Origin: Bacteroidetes bacterium HGW-Bacteroidetes-1
Lineage (GTDB): Bacteria > Bacteroidota > Bacteroidia > Bacteroidales > F082
Assembly: GCA_002842755.1 (NCBI GenBank)
Contig: PHDU01000020.1
Coordinates: 1 to 55,757, forward strand
DNA: 55,757 nt
Direction of reading: 5' to 3'
Shown: in pieces, positions 26,433-35,014 of the stretch
How the letters are laid out: every line of letters starts with the position of its first letter
Position numbering within the stretch: position 1 is the stretch's first letter
Notes under the pieces: generated by a model
Databases searched by the model: none
What the model saw: the letters and a program-made list of their open reading frames with translations, nothing else
Told to the model about the DNA's origin: nothing
Translations under genes and position numbers: made by a program

Positions 26433-27164
26433 TCAGTTCTCAGCAGGGCGGGCTCGTTCAAATTGTCTTTTCATTTGTTCAACATCAACTGCACTGATGG
26501 TAAGTATGCCCGTTTCATCAACTGTGATTGAAATATTAATAGCGGCGTCTTTTACAAAGGGATCAAAATTCATATAGGCAATTCCTTTAATTGGGGTTGA
26601 TCCATAGGTTTCTGTTATCTCTTTTGCATCTAAATAATCTTTGCTTATTGGGATTCGAGCTTGTTTGGCAATACGTTCTGCTTCATTCATAGCCAATTCA
26701 TATGATCCTGAGTAAACAAGTAAAACAGAATTAAAGCCTTCATCATTATTTTCAACGGAGGTGATTTGAGAGTAACCCGGATCAAGAATCAATCCGACTG
26801 GTTCTGTCAGACTAAGATTTTTAGCCCATTGTGGCAGACCGGTTGCAGGCGCTACTTTTTCACGTTGTGCCAATGCTCTGCCAAATGTTTCTTTAATCTC
26901 ATTCGATCTTGTGCTGTATTCCGTGTCGCTGATTTTACCATCCATTCTTAATTGTTCCAAATCATCCAACTCGTTTTGCATGGCATCCAATATTTCCATC
27001 GTCTGACCAATATTATCCATTTTATTATTAAAGCTTTTCAGGTCTTTCTCAAATTTTTCTGTTTGAGATTCCTCTTTTGGCGGATCACAACTGAAAAGGC
27101 CAATCGAAAATATTAGAAAAATTAATGGTATGAGCTTGAAAAACAATTTATTGTTCATCATCAT
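26433..27164 (-). CDS. lipoprotein of unknown function
   Basis: A 243-residue lipoprotein. The signal sequence MNNKLFFKLIPLIFLIFSIG is followed by the lipobox LFSC, so Cys becomes the acylated N-terminus. Residues 35-100 form a coiled coil (KFEKDLKSFNNKMDNIGQT, ELDDLEQLRMDGKISD), the latter like an SHOCT-type short helical segment. The rest has no domain I recognise. The open frame starts at 27197 with TTG, but a promoter element covers that codon, so I start at the ATG cluster 27158-27164. First gene of the minus-strand group leading to rseC. Confidence 0.72.
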   Translation of the reverse strand: MMMNNKLFFKLIPLIFLIFSIGLFSCDPPKEESQTEKFEKDLKSFNNKMDNIGQTMEILDAMQNELDDLEQLRMDGKISDTEYSTRSNEIKETFGRALAQREKVAPATGLPQWAKNLSLTEPVGLILDPGYSQITSVENNDEGFNSVLLVYSGSYELAMNEAERIAKQARIPISKDYLDAKEITETYGSTPIKGIAYMNFDPFVKDAAINISITVDETGILTISAVDVEQMKRQFERARPAEN

Positions 27165-27194
27165 GGAGTTGTTACTGCAGGTTATTTTCATCTC

Positions 27195-27202
27195 CAAAAA
27201 TA
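27195..27202 (-). promoter_or_regulatory. -7 element (TATTTTTG) for the lipoprotein gene
   Basis: Perfect TAnnTTTG on the minus strand, about 31 nt before the chosen start. It overlaps the longer open frame and rules out its TTG start. Confidence 0.5.
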
Positions 27203-27522
27203 AGTATTATTTTTAGAAATTGAGGCTTGAACTTTTTAACTTTTTAACTGAGTACGCTTTGATTAGGATATCTGTTTTTTTTATTTAATAGTTAATTGTA
27301 TCATTGCGACTAATTGTTGTAAACAATTCGGAAAGAATTCAGGCTATTGCATTATCAATTGATTATTTACAAAGAAGATTCTCTCTTCATACCTAAGTTG
27401 TTTTAATCCATTTGTTGAACCAAAGCAGAAATTCAACGTGAAAGTTCATTACCTGTATTTTGAAAATGGGCATGAAATTTGCATATTTTATAGATTTTGA
27501 AGTGGTTCACACTATAAAGTTG
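27203..27522. other. divergent intergenic region
   Basis: About 320 nt of AT-rich sequence between divergent promoters for the lipoprotein gene and the DUF4783-nadC unit. I see no gene, RNA or strong palindrome inside it. Confidence 0.5.
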
Positions 27523-27530
27523 TAATTTTG
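27496..27530 (+). promoter_or_regulatory. promoter of the DUF4783-nadC operon
   Basis: TTTG at 27496-27499, a 23-nt spacer and TAATTTTG at 27523-27530, a full Bacteroidota-type promoter. The start codon follows 20 nt later at 27551. Confidence 0.6.
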
Positions 27531-27550
27531 AGCCGAAATAAATAATTTCT

Positions 27551-27982
27551 ATGTTTTTTTCTAATAGGTATAAGCAGGTTGTTTTTTCCTTTTTTAGATC
27601 AGTTATATTATTGCTGGCATTTCTCGTATTACCTGGTTTCTCATCTTTTAGCATTAAACCACCTGATCAGGAATGGGTGGGTCATATTGCAAAAGGGGAA
27701 TCAAAAAAATTATCATCCTATCTTAGTCAGGTCGTTTCTTTAGAACTACTTTCTCAATCCGGCAGCTATAATAAGAATCAAGCAGTTATGGTCTTAGCAG
27801 ATTTTTTTAGTCTCTATCCTGCTGAAAAAGTTGTTTTAAGACAAACCGGAACAACAGGTTCAACCAATATGTATTTTATTGGGGACTATGAATGCAGGAA
27901 TGTTGTGTATAGATTATATGTACAAATGAACAATCTTTCAGGCGAATATCTTATTTATTCAATGAGTATCAAAAAGAAATGA
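27551..27982 (+). CDS. DUF4783 family exported protein
   Basis: A 143-residue protein with an N-terminal hydrophobic signal (about 12-33, ending near SSFSI), then a small alpha+beta domain. The pattern LSSYLSQVVSLELL, QAVMVLADFFSLYP and MYFIGDYECRNVVYRLYVQM fits DUF4783, an NTF2-like family found in Bacteroidota, often just before nadC. Its function is unknown. It overlaps nadC by 4 nt (ATGA), so the two are co-translated. Confidence 0.85.
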   Translation: MFFSNRYKQVVFSFFRSVILLLAFLVLPGFSSFSIKPPDQEWVGHIAKGESKKLSSYLSQVVSLELLSQSGSYNKNQAVMVLADFFSLYPAEKVVLRQTGTTGSTNMYFIGDYECRNVVYRLYVQMNNLSGEYLIYSMSIKKK

Positions 27983-28824
27983 CAGATTTTCCACAGGTTG
28001 AATTGCTTATTCGGCAAGCAATTATTGAAGATTTGGGTGATGGCGATCATACCTCATTGGCTACGATTCCGGCTGCTGCAAGAGGCAAAGCGAAACTTTT
28101 AATCAAAGAAGAGGGGATACTTGCGGGTGTTCAAGTGGCTCGAATGGTTTTCAATCAAATCGATAAAGAATTGATTTTTAAATCCTTTCTTGAGGATGGA
28201 CAATTGGTTTATAATGGAGATATTGCATTTGAGGTGGAAGGAAAAAGTCAATCCATTTTAACTGCTGAACGTCTTGTTTTGAATTTTATGCAGCGAATGA
28301 GTGGCATTGCTACCCACACACATAAACTTGTTCAATTGCTTGATGGCCTTCCCGCCCGGTTATTAGACACCAGAAAGACAACTCCCAATATGCGAATTTT
28401 CGAAAAACTTGCAGTAAGGATTGGAGGCGGCTACAACCATCGATTTGGCTTATTTGATATGATACTGATAAAAAACAATCATATTGATTTTGCAGGAGGG
28501 ATTGAGCAGGCTCTCAAGCGGACTATTATATACCTTGAGCAAAACAATAAGAAACTCAAGATCGAGATTGAAGTACGTAATTTTGATGAGTTGAAACAGG
28601 TTATTGCATTTGGTAAAGTGGATCGCATAATGCTAGATAATTTTTCGACAAAGGATATGAACAAAGCAGTCGAAATGATAGCCGGACGGTTTGAAGCAGA
28701 AGCTTCTGGAGGTATAACCGAATCAAATCTCAGGCAATATGCCGAAACAGGAGTGGATTATATTTCAGTTGGTGCACTTACACATCATGTTAAAAGCCTG
28801 GACATGAGTCTTAGAGCCATTTAA
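27979..28824 (+). CDS. nadC: nicotinate-nucleotide pyrophosphorylase (carboxylating)
   Basis: A 281-residue quinolinate phosphoribosyltransferase, making nicotinate mononucleotide from quinolinate and PRPP in de novo NAD synthesis. Motifs: GDHTSLATIP near the start, LNFMQRMSGIATHT, LDTRKTTPNMR, GGGYNHR, LIKNNHID and EASGGI near the C-terminal phosphate site. It is complete and of normal length. nadA and nadB are not nearby. It sits between DUF4783 (overlap) and yihY (12-nt gap) in a four-gene plus-strand unit. Confidence 0.96.
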   Translation: MTDFPQVELLIRQAIIEDLGDGDHTSLATIPAAARGKAKLLIKEEGILAGVQVARMVFNQIDKELIFKSFLEDGQLVYNGDIAFEVEGKSQSILTAERLVLNFMQRMSGIATHTHKLVQLLDGLPARLLDTRKTTPNMRIFEKLAVRIGGGYNHRFGLFDMILIKNNHIDFAGGIEQALKRTIIYLEQNNKKLKIEIEVRNFDELKQVIAFGKVDRIMLDNFSTKDMNKAVEMIAGRFEAEASGGITESNLRQYAETGVDYISVGALTHHVKSLDMSLRAI

Positions 28825-28836
28825 TAGTGATAAAGG

Positions 28837-29790
28837 ATGAAGATTGCCAAACTAAAATATTTACGAAAATATGTTAGGAATCGGGATAGGTTAATCAGAA
28901 TCTTACGCCTGATTAACATACCTGGATTCAGAGGGGTCCCGCTCTATGATGTGTTGGTTTTCTTTGGGAAAGGGTTATTCAATGGAGCGATTGCAACAAG
29001 AGCTGCAGCAGTAGCATTCAGTTTTTTTCTGGCTATTTTCCCATTTATTCTTTTTTTGTTTACACTAATACCCTACATACCTATTGATCAGTTTCAGGAA
29101 AAATTGATGGCAATGTTTGCCGAGATCATTCCTCCTGACACGTTTGTGATGGTTGAAAAAACCATTTACGAGATTGTTATGTTGCAAAACTCAGGCTTGC
29201 TATCTCTTAGTTTCATCCTGACTTTTATATTCAGTACCAATGGTATTGCTGCCATCATTGATGGATTCTATGGATCATGGCACAAAGTTCAAACCAAATC
29301 CTGGGTTCAGCAGCGTCTCATTGCTATCATGTTATTGTTGGTTCTTTCAGTTATGGTAATTCTTTCAATTGCAGTCTTAACATTAGGAGGAACCTTTATC
29401 AGCTTGATGGTTGAATACGGTCTTGTTTCGGGTAATCTTACCATTTATGCTCTTGAAATATTAAAATGGGTTATAACGTTTTCTCTTACTTTTTTCAGTG
29501 TTTCTTTGCTTTATTATTTCGCGCCTGCATCACGAAAAATGTATCGCTTTTTTAGTCCTGGATCAATTCTGGCAACATTCTTACTTATTCTTGGTACGTT
29601 GGGATTCAATTATTACATCGTTAATTTTTCGCAGTACAATGCGCTGTATGGTTCAATAGGAACGCTTATTATTTTTCTTATGTGGCTGTTTTTTAATGCA
29701 AATATCTTACTTATCGGTTTTGAATTGAATGTAAGCATCCTTGAAGCCAAAAAGGGTATGATTCTAAAGGAATTAAAAAAAACCGAATAA
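28837..29790 (+). CDS. YihY/BrkB family inner-membrane protein
   Basis: A 317-residue membrane protein with six predicted helices. The RAAAVAFSFFLAIFPFILF block, GFYGSWHKVQTKSW and the C-terminal YGSIGTLIIFLMWLFFNANI are diagnostic of the YihY (UPF0761) family, once misnamed ribonuclease BN. Some members have been proposed to move lipids between membranes, but this is unsettled. An AAAGG before the ATG gives a fair ribosome site. It lies 12 nt after nadC and 19 nt before the glycosyltransferase. Confidence 0.9.
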   Translation: MKIAKLKYLRKYVRNRDRLIRILRLINIPGFRGVPLYDVLVFFGKGLFNGAIATRAAAVAFSFFLAIFPFILFLFTLIPYIPIDQFQEKLMAMFAEIIPPDTFVMVEKTIYEIVMLQNSGLLSLSFILTFIFSTNGIAAIIDGFYGSWHKVQTKSWVQQRLIAIMLLLVLSVMVILSIAVLTLGGTFISLMVEYGLVSGNLTIYALEILKWVITFSLTFFSVSLLYYFAPASRKMYRFFSPGSILATFLLILGTLGFNYYIVNFSQYNALYGSIGTLIIFLMWLFFNANILLIGFELNVSILEAKKGMILKELKKTE

Positions 29791-29809
29791 ATTTAATGTG
29801 ATTGTTGCT

Positions 29810-30841
29810 ATGAATTCGGTTGACATTATTTTTATTCAACTTCATAATGCTTCTTTTATAAGAAAAGATATTGAACTGTTGAGCAAGCATCATCGGGTCC
29901 AGGTTTTTCATTTTCGTCACACCAAAGGCATAGCAGTAATTCCCGATTTGATCAGAGAGTTTTTTTTTCTGATTAAACACCTGTCAAAATGCGATATAGT
30001 TTATGTCTGGTTTGCTGATTTTCACGCGGTACTTCCGGCAGTTTTATCACGGATTTTTCGAAAAAAATGTATTATAGTTATCGGTGGGGTTGATGCTTCT
30101 TTTAATCCAGTACTTAATTATGGAACCAAAACCCGACTGGCTGGCGCTATAAGTGTTCATCTGGCTACAAGCTTTGCTCATTTATTGTTACCGGTTACTC
30201 AATATACATACAACTCTTTATTAAAAAACATTTCCAAAAAGCTGCAAACAAAAGCTCAGATTATCTATAATTGCTATAATTCCTCATTTATTCTTCTTCC
30301 GCAAATTGAAAGGACAAGAAGCGTGATTACAGTTTGTCTAACCAGCAGTGTTAATACCTTGTTTGTTAAGGGTGTTGATTTCTTTGCTGAGGTGGCCAAA
30401 GCCATGCCCCAAACTCACTTTAGAGTTGTAGGGGTTTCAGGTGAAGCTGCGGAATGGCTCAGACAGGCAAAGCCAGATAATCTGGAACTTATTGGCCCAA
30501 TTTCCCATGAAAAGCTCAATGAATATTATTGTGCATCAAAAGTTATTTGTCAGTTTTCCCGTCAGGAAGCCTTTGGTGTAGCTTTGCTTGAGGGAATTGC
30601 GTCAGGTTGTTATCCGGTGGGTTACAATTGTGGTGGCACTGCTGAAATTCTCACTGAGGATAATGGAAGACTCATCCAGGAGTTAGCAATTACTGAAGCA
30701 ACAGTTGCTGTAAGCAAGGCTTTACAAAATTCAGAAATCGAAATCGAAATGATTCAGGAACATGTACTCAGTAGGTTTACCTGTCAAAAAAGAGAGGATG
30801 CCCTCAACAATGCAATATTTTCTCTGCTAAATAAGTCCTGA
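29810..30841 (+). CDS. glycosyltransferase family 4-like
   Basis: A 343-residue GT-B glycosyltransferase. The N-terminal half begins VDIIFIQLHN with a short acceptor domain; the C-terminal GT1/GT4 domain shows FVKGVDFFAEVAKAMP, FRVVGVSG, LIGPISHEKLNEYY and the nucleotide-sugar-binding SRQEAFGVALLEGIASG (ExFGxxxxE). Donor and acceptor are unknown. A GTG at 29798 gives four more residues; I prefer the ATG at 29810. It converges with the flippase gene, 8 nt from its end, so both may serve surface glycan synthesis. Confidence 0.87.
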   Translation: MNSVDIIFIQLHNASFIRKDIELLSKHHRVQVFHFRHTKGIAVIPDLIREFFFLIKHLSKCDIVYVWFADFHAVLPAVLSRIFRKKCIIVIGGVDASFNPVLNYGTKTRLAGAISVHLATSFAHLLLPVTQYTYNSLLKNISKKLQTKAQIIYNCYNSSFILLPQIERTRSVITVCLTSSVNTLFVKGVDFFAEVAKAMPQTHFRVVGVSGEAAEWLRQAKPDNLELIGPISHEKLNEYYCASKVICQFSRQEAFGVALLEGIASGCYPVGYNCGGTAEILTEDNGRLIQELAITEATVAVSKALQNSEIEIEMIQEHVLSRFTCQKREDALNNAIFSLLNKS

Positions 30842-30849
30842 AAATGACC

Positions 30850-32343
30850 TTATTTACTTTTTAACTTTGTCTCAACCAATCGAAGAAAGCCATCAATGCT
30901 TTGATTGATTTCGGGCGAAAGCTTGAAATAATAAACGGGAATTATAAAGATCATTGTTATAAGACTGCTTCGCACAATGATGTCGAAGATGAAATTCGGC
31001 AGAACTGGAAAAAAAACGAATATACCATAGACTACTACTCCAATTACAACAGTATATAAATGTTGAATCGAAAAGGGATGCATTCCAAAACGTTTATAGA
31101 TATATAGATAGCGCAGAATGCTATTAATGGTAAAGGCAAGCGTGTTGGCAGCAGCAGCTCCAACCAATCCAAATGCCTTGATAAAAAGGTAATTAAAAAT
31201 GAAAATCATGAGAAGAAAGACAAAATTTAACAGTGCTCCAACGCGATAATTTTTAGACGTGAGAATTAAGATATCGCTCACTCCTGAGGTCATTTCAACA
31301 AGGTTTGTAAGTGCAATAAAAAAGATAACGTACATCCCTGCCTTATATTCAGCCGGCAGAATCTCAAATACATTGTGAATGTTACCCCACAAACCAATAA
31401 ATATCAACGTGCCTATAATAAGTTGGTTAATGCTGCTTTTTTGATACACCGACGCGATTGTTTTCAAATCGTTGTCACGCCATGAATCAGCAAGAATGGT
31501 TCCGGCAATTTTTCGTAAAGATCGCGATGGAATTATTATCAAGGAACCAAAAAAGAAGGTGATCGCGTACACCCCTGTAGCCTCGATTCCTACCATCCGG
31601 CTGATCATGATGCTATCAATATTAAGAATCATAATGCCAGAAAAGCCAAGTAAGAGGCCATAAATACTCATGGTTATAAGCGATTTGGATAGATTTCTAT
31701 CGATGAACTTCCAATCGGGTTTAAGATTTACTTTTTCAGAAAAAAACAGAGCAGCAAGCAAAATGAGTCCGGGCATACAGTTAGCAGCAACATAAGCAAT
31801 GATGAATTCATTAAAGCTAAGTATATTAAGGTAAAATAACAGAATGGATATTAGAATCAGGATGCGTAGAAGAAACTCTTTTACGAAAGTGCCAATAATC
31901 GTTTTAAAGAGCATTTTGAAATAGGTGTCCAGCATCAGGTAAAGAAGCGAGAAGAATATCAATGGAATTAAAAATCCAATGTAGTTGACAAATAATTCAG
32001 AACTTTCAATGCTATTCTTTATAAGATTAGGTTTAAGTAGTAGAAAAGCAACCATTGACAGCACAAAACCTGCAAGTAATACTAAAAGCGTGAGCCCGAC
32101 AAATCCATGATGGTTTGTTTTCGGGTCTCTGAAATAGGAGAACAACCGGCTTGCCGGATGTAAGAACCCTAAAGTGGCAAACTGGGCGAATAAAGCAGAA
32201 TATGCAATCAATAACTTGATTAAGCCATTTTCTCCTGTAGTTAAAAGGTTTGGAAGTAATAGTCCTGAAATAGCAAAACCAAGTAAAACGCCTAAATAGG
32301 AATAGACAGATCCTTTTATCGTTTGCTCTTTTATTTGTCCCAA
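30850..32343 (-). CDS. polysaccharide flippase (Wzx/MATE-like)
   Basis: A 497-residue membrane protein with about 14 hydrophobic segments, of the polysaccharide biosynthesis / MVF superfamily, which flips lipid-linked sugars across the inner membrane. It opens with IKGSVYSYLGVLLGFAISG, a common start for these proteins. The start codon is TTG at 32343: the next upstream stop is close and no ATG lies between, and a -7 element at 32363-32370 puts the transcript start about 12 nt upstream. It is a near-leaderless message with a rare start codon. Confidence 0.87.
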   Translation of the reverse strand: MGQIKEQTIKGSVYSYLGVLLGFAISGLLLPNLLTTGENGLIKLLIAYSALFAQFATLGFLHPASRLFSYFRDPKTNHHGFVGLTLLVLLAGFVLSMVAFLLLKPNLIKNSIESSELFVNYIGFLIPLIFFSLLYLMLDTYFKMLFKTIIGTFVKEFLLRILILISILLFYLNILSFNEFIIAYVAANCMPGLILLAALFFSEKVNLKPDWKFIDRNLSKSLITMSIYGLLLGFSGIMILNIDSIMISRMVGIEATGVYAITFFFGSLIIIPSRSLRKIAGTILADSWRDNDLKTIASVYQKSSINQLIIGTLIFIGLWGNIHNVFEILPAEYKAGMYVIFFIALTNLVEMTSGVSDILILTSKNYRVGALLNFVFLLMIFIFNYLFIKAFGLVGAAAANTLAFTINSILRYLYIYKRFGMHPFSIQHLYTVVIGVVVYGIFVFFPVLPNFIFDIIVRSSLITMIFIIPVYYFKLSPEINQSIDGFLRLVETKLKSK

Positions 32344-32362
32344 TGCCGATATTTTATATTTG

Positions 32363-32370
32363 CAAATGTA
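32363..32370 (-). promoter_or_regulatory. -7 element (TACATTTG) for the flippase gene
   Basis: Perfect TAnnTTTG on the minus strand, 19 nt before the TTG start. It supports the short leader and the unusual start codon. Confidence 0.5.
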
Positions 32371-32595
32371 TTAAATATGACATTATACATCTGTATTGAG
32401 CTTAAAATAAAGCAATTCTACGCAGATAGTTTTTATGTTTTCATTTCCAATGATTTATCATTTTTTTGCTGCCTAATCCCTTTTCTTAAGTTCAAAAATG
32501 ATCATACGAGGAAAGATTGGGCTTTTTTCGTGATGCATGACCCTTGGTTTTCTTGATTATGCATAGGGTATAATACCTGAGAGGCTAAAAAAAAG

Positions 32596-32603
32596 TATTT
32601 TTG
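32596..32603 (+). promoter_or_regulatory. -7 element (TATTTTTG) for gpsA
   Basis: TAnnTTTG match 29 nt before the gpsA ATG. A good Shine-Dalgarno AAGGAG follows at 32624-32629, unusual for this window, though only 3 nt from the start codon. Confidence 0.5.
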
Positions 32604-32632
32604 CATCTTCGAATCGGAAACATAAGGAGAAA

Positions 32633-33622
32633 ATGAAAAAAGAAAAAAATAAGAATAACATTGTTTTTATTGGCAGTGGTGCCATCGCGACATCTTTGGG
32701 TAATATTTTGGCGTCTAATGATGACAATGTCGTATGCCTTCTGTCTATCGAAAAAGATGTAATTGAATCCATCAATATTCATCATGTCAATAGTGGCTAT
32801 TTCCCCAATATTCAGTTACATTCTCGCCTGCTTGCCAGCGATGACAAAGAACTTTTGAGCGTTGCTGATCTTATATTTCTGGCAATTCCTTCTGTTTCGG
32901 TTGTTAACTATCTTAAAAATAATCAACAATTTATTTCAAAAGATACTTTGCTTGTAAATTTGGCGAAGGGTTTTGGTACTGAAAATGAATTGATTCACGA
33001 AGCGGTGAGTTCGTTTATGCCCAATAATCTGGCTGTAATGAAAGGGCCTTCCTTTGCAAGAGAGATTATCAACATGCAGCCAACAGCATTTACCATCGCT
33101 TCAAATGATCCTGATTGTTTCAATTTATTTATCCATATTTTTGAAGATACTTCCATTTATCTTGACTTTACCAACGACATAATTGGGGTAGAGTATGCAA
33201 GTATTCTGAAAAATATTTATGCAATCATAATTGGTATTGTTGATGCAAATTTTGATTCTCCCAATCTACGCTCACTTGTTCTGTCCAAATCTATAAACGA
33301 GATGCGAAGTCTCATCAAACGCTTTGGTGGAAGCAATGAAACGATTTTCAACTATTGTGGTTTTGGTGACTTCTCGCTTACTGCACTTAACGATCTGAGC
33401 CGTAACCGAACCCTTGGTTTACTTATCGGGAAAGGGTTTTTTACGCAAGGAATTTCTGATAAGGTTGTACTTGAAGGGAGGATTGCTGTTAATGTTTTTC
33501 ATCAACTTTTAAAAAACAGCATTGGAAGTGAAACTGAATATCCTCTTTTGGTTGAACTTTATAAAGTTTTCAATGAAACGTATGATATCAAAAAATTTGT
33601 TGGAAATATTTTAGTGACATGA
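32633..33622 (+). CDS. gpsA: NAD(P)-dependent glycerol-3-phosphate dehydrogenase
   Basis: A 329-residue soluble enzyme that reduces DHAP to sn-glycerol-3-phosphate for phospholipid synthesis. It has an N-terminal Rossmann motif FIGSGAIATSLG, NLAKGFG, the family signature KGPSFAREI, catalytic Lys in ASILKNIYAI and GFGDFSLTA. Length is normal. It stands alone, with its own promoter, and converges with the glycosyltransferase gene. Its partner in the reverse direction, glpD, lies 20 kb to the right. Confidence 0.95.
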   Translation: MKKEKNKNNIVFIGSGAIATSLGNILASNDDNVVCLLSIEKDVIESINIHHVNSGYFPNIQLHSRLLASDDKELLSVADLIFLAIPSVSVVNYLKNNQQFISKDTLLVNLAKGFGTENELIHEAVSSFMPNNLAVMKGPSFAREIINMQPTAFTIASNDPDCFNLFIHIFEDTSIYLDFTNDIIGVEYASILKNIYAIIIGIVDANFDSPNLRSLVLSKSINEMRSLIKRFGGSNETIFNYCGFGDFSLTALNDLSRNRTLGLLIGKGFFTQGISDKVVLEGRIAVNVFHQLLKNSIGSETEYPLLVELYKVFNETYDIKKFVGNILVT

Positions 33623-33700
33623 TAAAATTGATTCTCCAATAATAATCTGTTTTTTGTGGATTTAAAGGAGTCTTGTAAAAACTATTTTTAGATTATTGGA

Positions 33701-35014
33701 TTATTCTGATGTCTTTATTACCATAACATCCATAAGTTCAGTAAGTTTTTTTGTAAGGTTTTTCCGGGAAAATTTTTCTATGTCAGATGAAACAAATTCT
33801 GGTTTCCCGCTTTTGAAATTGTGGTAAATACTCAAGATGGCTTTTTTAAGTGCATCGGTTTCTTCAAAACTGTAAACAACACCTGTTTTTGTTTCTTTCA
33901 GAATATTTGCAGCATCACCAAGTACCGGGCCAATGCAGATAATTGGTTTTTTTGCAGCCATATACTCAAAAAACTTACCGGTAAGAATCAAGGGTGCATT
34001 GGGTGTATTGTTAATAAGGAGGAGTAAAATGGAAGCCTTGTTGTAGGTGAGGATTACTTCATTGTGAGGGACATAGTCAATGATATGTGCAAAGGGTGTT
34101 AAGCCTGCTTCTTCAATGGATTGTTTAACACTAAAGTCAACTTTACCTGTCAGATTGATGTCGAGGTCCTTTGCAAAAGAAGCATTTTCATTCACCAATT
34201 CTCCCAATACCCTCCATAAATTGAGTGGGTTACGCGTTTTTACCAGAGAGCCGATATGTGCTAAAGTAAATTTCTCTTTACCTGTGATATCCATAAGGTT
34301 ATTAAAGTCATCGTCGTCGAAACCATTTGTGATAACATGATAGTGCCTTGGTACTATTTTGTTGAAATCTTTTCTCATGCCTTCACTGATTACCGAAATT
34401 TCGTCTGCTCTTTGCAGCACTGTTTTTTCAAGATTTCGATGCTTTAAATCTGCAAAATGGGTAAGCTGTAAATCTTTATAGAAATCTATATTGGTCCAGG
34501 GATCGCGAAAATCGGCCAGCCATGGAATATCAAAACACTCTTTCAGTTTATGAGCGATCAGATGCATGCTGTGCGGAGGTCCGGTTGAAACAATCAGGTC
34601 TACTTTGTTTCGACCCATCCATTTTTTCAGGAAATGCACCGATGGTTTGATCCAGAATTTCCGGGCATCAGGAATAAAAAGGTTTCCCCGTATCCAAACA
34701 CTGATTTTTTCTGTTAGACCCGACTTTTTCTTTTCAGTAAGGAAAGCAGTTTGAATACGTTCATCTTTTTTACGTCCGGTAAATCTTTTGTAAAAGTGAT
34801 AGGGTTCCCAGACTTTTGTCTTCAGTATCGTAATATCAGAAGGTATTTCCTGAATCAATGAAGAATCAATAACAGGAACTTCTGGATTTTCGGGGGTATA
34901 AATTATAGGTTCCCAACAAAAATCACGTAAGTATTTTACAAATTTAAGCCAACGCTGAACACCTGCTCCTCCCGAGGGTGGCCAGTAATAGGTAATAATT
35001 AAAACCTTTTTCAT
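33701..35014 (-). CDS. glycosyltransferase family 4-like
   Basis: A 437-residue GT-B glycosyltransferase. It begins KKVLIITYYWPPSGGAGVQRW, a start typical of Bacteroidota surface-glycan transferases; later motifs are VSTGPPHSMHLIA, WLADFRDPW and a C-terminal nucleotide-sugar domain with GKFFEYMAAKKPIICIG. The donor sugar is unknown. The frame opens 36 codons upstream, but the ATG at 35014 overlaps the stop of the upstream gene by 4 nt (ATGA), a coupled start, and begins the family motif. It follows the YfhO-like gene in one transcript. Confidence 0.88.
   Translation of the reverse strand: MKKVLIITYYWPPSGGAGVQRWLKFVKYLRDFCWEPIIYTPENPEVPVIDSSLIQEIPSDITILKTKVWEPYHFYKRFTGRKKDERIQTAFLTEKKKSGLTEKISVWIRGNLFIPDARKFWIKPSVHFLKKWMGRNKVDLIVSTGPPHSMHLIAHKLKECFDIPWLADFRDPWTNIDFYKDLQLTHFADLKHRNLEKTVLQRADEISVISEGMRKDFNKIVPRHYHVITNGFDDDDFNNLMDITGKEKFTLAHIGSLVKTRNPLNLWRVLGELVNENASFAKDLDINLTGKVDFSVKQSIEEAGLTPFAHIIDYVPHNEVILTYNKASILLLLINNTPNAPLILTGKFFEYMAAKKPIICIGPVLGDAANILKETKTGVVYSFEETDALKKAILSIYHNFKSGKPEFVSSDIEKFSRKNLTKKLTELMDVMVIKTSE

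Noticed and set aside
33636-33699. Possible terminator between gpsA and the glycosyltransferase
   Set aside because: The arms pair only with a bulge and a 41-nt loop; too weak.
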